Of a stretch of 64,000 bases of DNA, positions 56,590 through 64,000 are shown piece after piece (positions within the stretch are counted from its first letter, which is position 1; every line of letters begins with the position of its first letter). The stretch lies in assembly GCA_022457155.1 (NCBI GenBank), contig JAJGOT010000071.1:619001-683000 (forward strand). The letters run 5' to 3'. The DNA is from Cladopsammia gracilis (taxonomy: Eukaryota; Cnidaria; Anthozoa; Scleractinia; Dendrophylliidae). A model generated the notes under the pieces. The model was not told where the DNA came from and did not search any database. It saw only the letters and a list, made by a program, of their open reading frames with translations. Position numbers and translations under genes: made by a program.

Positions 56590-56850
56590 CTCGCTTAGAT
56601 TTGCCTCATTTTTGGCATTTGGACTACAAATTAATTGCAAAACATTGTTCAGAATTTCTTTTTTGAGAAATAACACATTGCAAAAAAGATAATTCCGTGT
56701 CTCCGCTTGAGAAAATGAATCCCTAAGTTTACCCAAATTTCTCGATTTTATGCTGATTTTTCACTTCAGATGGCCAAGTTTCAGCCTGTACCACTAAATC
56801 CTGCTCAAGAAACAAACAAAATCCTGAACCGAAGTTCATTCCCTCAAAAT
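56590..56850 (-). repeat. Repeat R2, inverted copy
   Basis: Reverse complement of 50095-50400, starting where DIRS pol stops; includes CCTCATTTTTGGCATTTGGA and TTTCACTTCAGATGGCCAAG. Confidence 0.7.
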
Positions 56851-57310
56851 TGCAAATACTAATTTCGCACCATCTCCTTTGCAAACCTCCTAGGAAGTGC
56901 TCCCGGTTCTCCGCTGCCGGTTCATAGCCTTTGCCTGCCCTTCCCAATTTCGGCCAGCCAGCCAGCATAAACTCACTTCGAGCGGCCAAAATCTGTATTT
57001 CAAGTGCCCGAACACACATAGCGGGCCTCTCTACCACTGTAAGTATTGTAAGTCTGGAAGCACTTTGGATATCGGCATTTCGACCACGGCACGGGATGGC
57101 AAATGGGCCACGACTCTCAACACTGTGCCTTTTCTGATCCGAAATGATTGCAGACTTTCCCGCTGGCTCGTACTTGTCCACCAAGGTCCATTTTTCACCA
57201 CAAGTGCTAAGTGGCGCTTTAGACACAAGGTTCGACAAGAAACACTACTCGTTTCTTTGATTTTCGGACTTCATGATGTCCTTCCATCGCCGAGCGGGCC
57301 CTAAACATGG
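56851..57310. other. GC-richer segment with overlapping ORFs, unassigned
   Basis: About half G+C, well above the surroundings. A plus frame (56897-57304) has CPNTHSGPLYHCKYCKSG and a minus frame of 169 codons overlaps it. Neither is recognised. The base-composition change may make both open by chance. Confidence 0.4.
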
Positions 57311-57640
57311 CTTAAATCAGCACTCACCCACTGAGTTGTTCGCTGTTCAGCCATGTTTTCGCAAGTGTCGAACGTCATCGATAAGCCCACCTTAAATAAC
57401 GTTATGTTCGTTCAGGTAGTGGCACAGGTCAGGAGTATTGCGGTCACATGTTCTCATCGCCAGTCTGTTTTGTTTATAATAAGGGCATCGTTTTGAGTTC
57501 TGCCAGCTTACGTTCTATGCAGTTTTGGAAGTAACTAAGGTCGGAATGTACAGTCAAAGAACTAGACGGTCAGAACTCTGCATTTGTTTTTTTCAGGTGA
57601 ACTTCGTCAAACTCCTTAGGGTTACTCCATAATTAATTAA
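57311..57640. other. No gene seen
   Basis: Spacer without recognisable sequence. Confidence 0.45.
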
Positions 57641-57649
57641 AGAGTCTAC

Positions 57650-58062
57650 TAATCGAGCAAGGCAAAGGTCACAACAAGAAGTGCTAAAAACTGATAACAG
57701 CACCAATAATGATAGAGTTCCATTTGTAGTAACATACAACCCTGCCCTTCTTAACATCAAGAAAGTTATCAAAGACCGCCATCAACTGCTCAGCACCTCA
57801 CCAAGACGTCAATATATCTTTTCTAACCTCCACTCGTCGCTTACAGAAATGCTCGTAACTTGCCACAGCTACTCACCAGTAGGTGCCTACAACCGGACAA
57901 TCCAAACACCCATACGCCCACCTCTGTATATACACCGGATAGCGACGTAACTAAATGTACCATCTGTAGCCGCTCATTCAACTGCAACAAAGGCCTCAAA
58001 ATACAGATTACACACATGCACAAACAGCAGACCTATGCAAACTTAGTTTGCATTGGTAATTA
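57650..58062 (+). pseudogene. Penelope-like element fragment (linker and CCHH finger)
   Basis: NDRVPFVVTYNPALLNIKKV with SSLTEMLV (57681-57870) matches the segment that links reverse transcriptase to the GIY-YIG nuclease in Penelope-like elements. After a frame change, KCTICSRSFNCNKGLKIQIT resembles the C2H2-type finger found before GIY-YIG in some of them (Neptune group, from memory). The first His is replaced by Gln. A TAA follows at 58060 and no GIY-YIG was found. Confidence 0.5.
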
Positions 58063-58190
58063 ACTCCCTTGGGATTATTTGAATATGCTATATAATAGAT
58101 TGCATTGTGCCACACTTGTCACTCAACTTGAGGCCGCGAGCGATAATCTAGTTTAGCAAGGCGCGTTCAAGGTTCTACCCGACTGACCTC

Positions 58191-58379
58191 ATGGCTGATG
58201 CCGAACAAGTACCTCAAGCCGTCCCGGTTGAAGTTGTTCAACAAGTTGTGAACCCTCCTCAAGCAGTTGTTCAAGCGGTTGTTCCAGCAGTTGTTCCAGC
58301 AGTCGCCCCAGCAGTTGTCCCAGCAGTGGAAGTGCAACAAGTTGTCGCTGGACAAGTTCAGGATGTGGTACGTTAAGTT
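58191..58379 (+). CDS. Val/Pro/Gln-rich short ORF
   Basis: ATG, then MADAEQVPQAVPVEVVQQVV and seven VVPAV-like repeats, reaching a donor-like GGATGTGGTACGT and a TAA. Low complexity; it may be the first exon of a LINE-associated or host transcript. No family is recognised. Confidence 0.35.
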
Positions 58380-59479
58380 CTCACCTTCGTTTAGTCTTTT
58401 CGGGGGGTTTAGCTGGTTTCGTGGCGCAGACTAATTAAATTCCTCGTGTTTGTCCTTAGTTGCATGTAGTGGCGAGATACCCCCAGTTGAGCTTGTTCAT
58501 TTTTGCATGAGCAGTAAAGTATCAACAATTTGTTTGACTGTCCGGCGGGATAATTTCTAGTCGGCTAGTCTTACCTGTGGGGTAAAATTTGCTTATGTGC
58601 CGTATTGCCTGGGGCGGCGTTGGAATTACTTAAAATTACCTGTGGGGTAAATTTGCCTGTGTGGTGTTGCCTGAGGTGGCGTTGGAAATTGCGTGAATTG
58701 CCTGTGTGGTTTTGCCTGAAGTGGCTGAAGTATTTTCACGAGTTAACTAGCCTTGACTGTGTGGTGTTGCTTTTGGCGACGTGGCAATTGTTTTAAAACA
58801 AGCAAAGGTTGTTATTGACTGTGATTGTGAATATTATTTGCTTGTGGTTTTGTCGTAGCTGCGAGATTTTTTCCACGTGTTAGATTTAACTGTGATGTGT
58901 ATTGCTGCCTGGCTCGTTATTGAGATGCTGCTTTAAATTGCTTAAAGTGTAGTGATTGTAATGATTTTGGCCTGAAAAGGCGAGTTTCTTGGTAGATCTC
59001 CCTGCGAGGAGTGATTGCTCATATGTGCTTAAGCAGTGTAATTATTTTATTTGTCTGTTTTAATCTGTTCATGAAACCTGCCTAAGACGCAAACGTCTGT
59101 TTGTTCGCCTCGCCTGTGGGTTTTTCGTTTGTGTTTTTCATTCAGTTGTCAAAAAATAATTTTTATACCTTTTAAAGAGAATTGTTCTAACAATTCTGCG
59201 GCGAGACTCCCTTTTCATGTGTTATACTGTGATTCACCCAAATGGGGTGTCTTGGCTTGTTTTGAATTTGTTTGTTGAAATGCCGAAAGCTGTGAGAGGT
59301 GTTTATGAATTTGCTTGTAAGGTTCTGGTTCGGTGATATTTGTTAAGTTCTAATTGCCTCTTGTACTCAGCTCCCAGTGGGGTTTGCCTCAGGTGGCCGT
59401 AACTATTCATGCTTTGCTGTTGCCTAAAATGGGGCCAGTTTTTTTCTCGTTAATGCGCATGTGCATTAAACAAGACTTC
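58380..59479. repeat. GT-rich leader with degenerate repeats
   Basis: Between 58560 and 58790 TTGCCTGTGTGGTGTTGCCT-like sequence recurs four to five times with 'TGGCGTTGG' spacers. Elsewhere it is GT-rich with no frame of note. It may be the 5' untranslated region of the LINE whose ORF1 starts at 60177. Confidence 0.5.
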
Positions 59480-60176
59480 GGAATCAGTCAACGAAAAAAG
59501 GGACAAAAGTTGTTAACAAAATTTTGTGGACTTTTGTCCGGGGGGGGGGGGGTTTCTTCTTTCTTCTTTATAGAAGCTATATTAGGGCATTGAGGATATG
59601 GTTGGTTAAAGTGAGTAGGATTTCAAGAAGGGCGTCACATACCGTCACTAAAATTTTTGAGGAACACCCCCGGTCTTATTGTTAATTTCCCTAGGCTATT
59701 GAAATGTCATGAACTTGTCATGTCTTGCGTTACGTCACCACAAAGGTATTACAGTTCTTATTAAGTTTCGATATCTCACATTACCTATCAGCTTCAATCA
59801 TTTGTCGTAAAGCCATTAAGGCTGCTTTCGAAGGGTAAAAATAGTTTTTTGGGGGAAACGCAGTTTGAGAATTTCACGGTTTATTTTTATGAATGGAGAT
59901 GTTTTAAGAAAGTTAAATGGGACAGGAAAGTTTGTGTTTTAATATGAGCGATATAGCAGAGCAAAATAGCATGACCTTTTGTGTGTTCTATTTTGAAATA
60001 CTGAATCATTGCTATTACGGTTTGATTATGCAATAGTATGGGAAAGAGGTCATACATTTTGGAATCAGTAACGAAAAAAGGGACAAAAGTTGTTAACAAA
60101 GGTTTCTTTGTTTAGTTTGTGGACTTTTTTCCGGGGGGTCTTCTTTCTTCTTTATAGACGGTATATTAGGGCATTA
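59480..60176 (+). repeat. Duplicated leader before LINE ORF1
   Basis: A roughly 110-bp block (GGGACAAAAGTTGTTAACAA, GTGGACTTTT, CCGGGGGG, TCTTCTTTCTTCTTTATAGA, TATTAGGGCATT) appears at 59480-59597 and 60061-60176, about 580 bp apart. The first has a G14 run; the second ends at the ORF1 ATG. Confidence 0.8.
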
Positions 60177-60797
60177 ATGGCGGAAAACGAATTGGAAGAC
60201 GAATCAGCAACCTTCGCAGACACATCTGATATCCTTGAGGATACTAATCTTCTAGAAATAAAGAAGATGTTAAGTAACGTTCAGAAGACTGTTTCAAGTA
60301 TCCTGAAAGAACAAAAAAGCTTAAATGCTGAAATTGCTGCCCTAAAAGCGACTCTACACTCCAACAAGAAGGAACTGAAAGATCTCAGAAGCACGCTTAA
60401 TATTACTAATGAGTCTAATGCGGCATTGAAGGAAGAGTTAAAGGTAACAAAAAGAAAGCTGGCAAGTGCATATAATGAAATGCAGAGTCAAGAAGATGAA
60501 ATTTATGAACTTGGTGAATCGTTGGACAATTTAGAACAATATAGCAGGAAGAACTGTGTAGAAATTCATGGCATTCCTGGCAACGCGTACCAAAACACCG
60601 AGGAAGTTGTGCTGAAATTAGCTCAAACTCTGAAGGTAGAAGTAACCCCAAAAGATATTGAGATTTCCCACCAACTAAGACGAAGGTCTAGTATTAAACC
60701 CATTATTTGCAGTCATAAAGTTAAATCTAAGTTTTACAAAGAACGTACAAAACTAAAGAATAAATTATTCATCATCATCAGGTTTCTGAATTTGTGA
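60177..60797 (+). pseudogene. LINE ORF1p, 3'-truncated
   Basis: From ATG at 60177: an acidic N-terminus (MAENELEDESATFADTSD), a long coiled coil (about residues 25-115), then a conserved DEIYELGESLDNLEQYSRKN, VEIHGIPGNAY and 'DIEISHQLRR' (RNA-binding domain, Transposase_22 type), ending KVKSKFYKERTKLKN. The usual continuation is lost at about 60765, replaced by an unrelated KLFIIIRFLNL and TGA. The coding part is otherwise uninterrupted, so truncation seems recent. ORF2 is absent. Confidence 0.8.
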
Positions 60798-62814
60798 GCC
60801 GAAAAATATTTTTAGCATGCTATTTTGATATTTATACTCTAAATTAAAATTGCTACCTTAAAGAAAAAATGCGTCAGCTACATTCCTGGTTGCAAAATTT
60901 AATGATAATCTGAAGATAATAATCCCAGGACTGGTGTACTCTGTTTTTTCTGGTTTGCGTGACCGTAACCTAAACATACCATGGCGTGTTCAACAAAAGT
61001 GGTTCGATTCTGAACCGAGATACAATGTTCATAAATAGCTGCTTGCAAATTGGTTCGAATAGAGACGTTGTGATTTTGATTGCAGTGATATTTTATACAG
61101 CCTTTGATTTTTGACCTTTTGACCTTTACAACTCCGTATCTTTTGTTTACTATATTACAGTAAACCGGAATAGTCAATGAAATGAACTGGCCTGCCTCCA
61201 CCGTGTGTACCTTATGGTTTATAATTAAAACTTCTAAACAAATTGCCCCTAGTGGCAATACAAGCCAGAAAAATGTAACAAACATAACCTACAGTTCGTC
61301 GAAATCTGTTAAAAACTGTTTCTAAACCTGCCGTTTTCAAACTCACGCAAAATCGAAAAATTATCGGCCGGATGAGTGCGAACGCATGAAGTTTCAGGAT
61401 TAATTTGTGGGCCGAAAAATATTTTTTAGCATGCTATTTTGACGTTTACTCAAATCAAAACCGACTTGTGAAATGAAAAAGCCTAGTTATTCGCGGGCGG
61501 TCACGTTACGAACTTTGTAATATGCGTTGTTTACAAACACCTCATGAATTAAGTTTTAAGGTTTTTTTGCTCCTTGGTCATCATCACTTTCATAACATTC
61601 GATTATCGATACACGTTTTATTCAAGACTTAAGTTTTATTCAACAAGATAAACTATAAGTTTTATTCAACAAGTTTCCCGAAAATGTTTCGATCTTTGAC
61701 TGTATGCAAATATTCGATTTGAGCGCTTTTTCAAGTCCAAAGATATCTCCCGTGGGAATACGCTGTCAGCTCATTCCTTAAGTCTGTGAGATTATTTCCC
61801 GCTGGAAAAAAGCGGGAGAACTTTGCTCTTTCACAACCCTCATCTTCATTCCACTATGTTCCTTTTTCTGGGAAAAATCATTTGATAAGATACACGTTAT
61901 TCACGTGATGAATTTATTTGTCGGTGAAAGTAAAAACGCAAAGAAACGAAATTTGATACTCGTGCCTTTCTGACTACGTGACATGACTTGTGATTTAAGC
62001 GTGCAACGAAGAATTTGAAAGAAAGCAAATTTGACACATGCCAAAAAAACTCACATTTTAAAGCTACTGATATCATTATTAATGACTACCCTTAAAGACA
62101 GAGTATTTTACTGTTTCAATTCTAACTTTATATGCGTTGTGGAATCCACGATATTCAATGCAAATCAATGCGGCCGTACCGGCAAATTGGCGCCCGCTTC
62201 TGTTTACTAAAATGAAAATTTGCTCGCGATAAAGTAAACGAGAAATACTCAGCACATCGTGGACATTTTCATCACTACAGATTGTGCTTTTACCTCCAAA
62301 GATAATAATAGTGGGAAAAGCGTCACCTACTCCGAATGGCAGTGTTATAATCTATGATGAGTGAGATGTTTATAAAGTCATTGCGGTACGCATTGTCGAA
62401 ATGGTTGCATGGCAAGCGAACACAGATGATTCATACGGCTGTTGTTTCTCTCCGGCGAAAACAAATTGATTTGTTTTACTCTCAAAAGACTTAGATTTTC
62501 AATACGGTGTTAGCGGTTTTGGTTGTTTACGTTTGCAACATAATCAAATGCATCAATAGCGCAAGTGTTTGAACAGAATGCGAAACCATTCAAATGAATT
62601 AACAACAGCCCTAATTTAAAAGACTAAAAATGTAGGAATCAATGCCGAATTTCTCTTTCAGCGGTCGCACGGTGATTTAAAGCACGTAGCTTGAAAAATA
62701 TTTTCTTTCATTTTACCATTCAAATAGCCACGAAAACGCCTGAGAGTATTTGCAAGGATTGTTAAAGTATTAGCAAAGCGAGATATACACAGTTGTTTCA
62801 AAGCGAACAAAAAA
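60798..62814. other. No gene; one short direct repeat
   Basis: GCCGAAAAATATTTTTAGCA with the following CATGCTATTTTGA occurs at 60799 and 61411. A minus-strand frame (60899-61285) has no motif. The remainder is AT-rich. Confidence 0.5.
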
Positions 62815-62940
62815 AAAGATTTTTACAAAGCGTTTCCAGAAGGTTTCGAATGGGTTTCCAAAGGGTTTCTAAGTGACCTCAAACCACCCAAAAAACGCTT
62901 TTGTTGATAAGATGTGTTTTCCTATGGAGGGTCACATATT
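62815..62940 (-). repeat. CAAACCC-family repeat, copy 3 (degenerate)
   Basis: GGTTTCGAATGGGTTTCC-type units precede the conserved inverted flank (CTCAAACCACCC, AAAACGCTTTTGTTGATAAG, TATGGAGGGTCACA). Confidence 0.75.
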
Positions 62941-63486
62941 TTTGATCATAGTGGCATGATCACAGTACACTAAAAAGAGTGGAGTAAAATTTTGGACCTT
63001 TGCGTATATCAGGGATTATAATTCAACACATTGATACACTGCCCAAATATGGTAAAAAAGTTATCAATACACGCTGTCTACATGAGGTATATCCAACGAT
63101 AGAGGTAAATTTTGCATTTTGAAGGAAAATGAAAATGACCGCTTCCTGCACGTTTGTGTTTTTGAGAGAAAAATGCGCGAAAGAAACAAACAGATACAAA
63201 TTATTGATCACATGATTGGACAAAAAAAGGCGCGAAATTGTCGTTCAATTCCTTGGTCAATAACACATTCTTCACGGACAAAGGATCCATCATGTAGCCC
63301 AACATCGTGCCTGTCCTTTCTCTCTCCAGGCAATTAAATAGGAGGTGGGTGGCAAGAAACCTGGGGCGAGTCAAGGAAAAAAAACCCATACCCCCATGTG
63401 TACCCTGTTCCTTCCCAGCATGCTTTGTACTCCTTCCCAAGGGTAATATATATAGATAGCCCAAGCCTGACAGCGTCGCACTTTGA
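62941..63486. other. No gene seen
   Basis: Mixed spacer. A CTTTGGAC/GTCGCACTTTGAACAAGC segment near 63473 echoes the 17-bp array at 19.7 kb. Confidence 0.45.
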
Positions 63487-64000
63487 ACAAGCTTAATTAA
63501 GGTGAAACTTAACCAAGGTGAAACTTAACTAAGGTGAAAGGTTGGAAGCACAAGAATTAAGATTGATGAACGGGCTATTTTCAATTTTAGCAATTCTCAA
63601 AAACAGTATTACGCGACTGTCTGCACAGTACATTTTTATAGACCGTACAAAAGTTCACAAAAACAACTTTTCTCTGTCTAGAATAACTAGTACCACTAGT
63701 TTCCGAATAAAATACAGTTTTTGTTTGTCAAAAATTGCCCGAGAAACTGATTTGAAAATCAAAAATTGCAAAAATACACAAACATATTTGCATAAGGCGA
63801 TACGAGTGAAGATAGAACTGTACTATAAAATCAAAGTCTTGTTTTGTTTACATAAAATCGCTTTTCAAACTATCTAATGAATGAACAAACACATAAAAAT
63901 GGACAACACAATCTTATTTCGAAAAAATTTATTGAAATCTCCATTAGTTTACATTTAAAAGCAAAATGCGTACCATTTAAGCTTAATTATAGCTCATCGA
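63487..64000 (-). repeat. Repeat R1, copy 4 (inverted, runs off the window)
   Basis: Reverse complement of about 11220-11690. It adds a duplicated AAGGTGAAACTTAAC at its start and probably continues past the edge. Confidence 0.85.

Noticed and set aside
56729..57238. 169-codon minus-strand ORF
   Set aside because: Part overlaps repeat R2 and the rest lies in a GC-richer patch where long open frames arise by chance; no motif seen.
1..64000. tRNA or rRNA genes
   Set aside because: No tRNA-like A/B box pair with foldable arms and no conserved rRNA segment was noticed by eye; a covariance-model scan would settle it.

Overview
This window is animal nuclear DNA. It is AT-rich, has GT-AG introns, TATA boxes and AATAAA signals, and has no bacterial-style operons. 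It is densely packed with transposable elements. The mix points to an anthozoan cnidarian (coral or sea anemone): Ty3/gypsy with a 'GRLE..F..N' type protease-RT linker, L1/Tx1-like LINE, DIRS, Penelope-like, piggyBac, DUF7869-type transposase, Crypton-like tyrosine recombinase, and many TIR MITEs. That taxonomic call is inference; no rRNA or mitochondrial marker is present.

0-7.1 kb holds the 3' end of an unrecognised gene with a duplicated 57-bp exon, LINE and tandem-repeat debris, and a three-exon gene (3308-7113). The three-exon gene keeps one frame across introns but has three in-frame stops. 7.1-11.15 kb is a 5'-truncated, frameshifted Ty3/gypsy pol ending in a 177-bp LTR. 11.1-17.5 kb contains two decayed copies of one L1/Tx1-like LINE, each split by a different insertion: a 424-bp MITE with G/C-run ends, and a solo LTR with a 4-bp target duplication. 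17.8-19.8 kb fuses fragments of piggyBac, gypsy and LINE ORF1. 20-22.5 kb holds a MITE, a (TA)n tract and a minisatellite.

23.3-24.6 kb carries a Crypton-like tyrosine recombinase whose 3' end runs into a roughly 245-bp tandem repeat. 25.5-28 kb (+) and 42.3-44.8 kb (-) carry two homologous genes, called BEN-A and BEN-B here. Both have a short N-terminal W/RWY domain, coiled-coil exons, a C-terminal BEN domain and a TATA box. They converge on each other. BEN-B lies directly upstream of, and on the same strand as, a DUF7869-type transposase gene (41437-35228). That gene is interrupted by a 4241-bp element with 1.4-1.7 kb inverted arms and a 3-bp target duplication, which itself carries a different, internally rearranged gene.

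47.7-53.5 kb is a mosaic of duplicated blocks, at least one of which is the 5' part of a DIRS element. 53.5-56.55 kb is that DIRS pol, with three separate insertions, each with its own target duplication: a poly(A) retrocopy, a 311-bp element and a 1075-bp TIR element. 56.6-60.8 kb holds reverse-oriented repeats, a Penelope-like fragment, a Val/Pro-rich ORF and a LINE ORF1 with a duplicated 5' leader. The last 3 kb is mostly non-coding and ends in an inverted copy of the repeat seen at 11.2 kb.

How they work together: nearly every coding sequence belongs to a mobile element. The two BEN genes and the 3308-7113 gene are the exceptions, and all three show damage, although the BEN lesions are single-base and could be assembly errors. 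The nesting order can be read from target duplications, so the window is a layered record of insertions.
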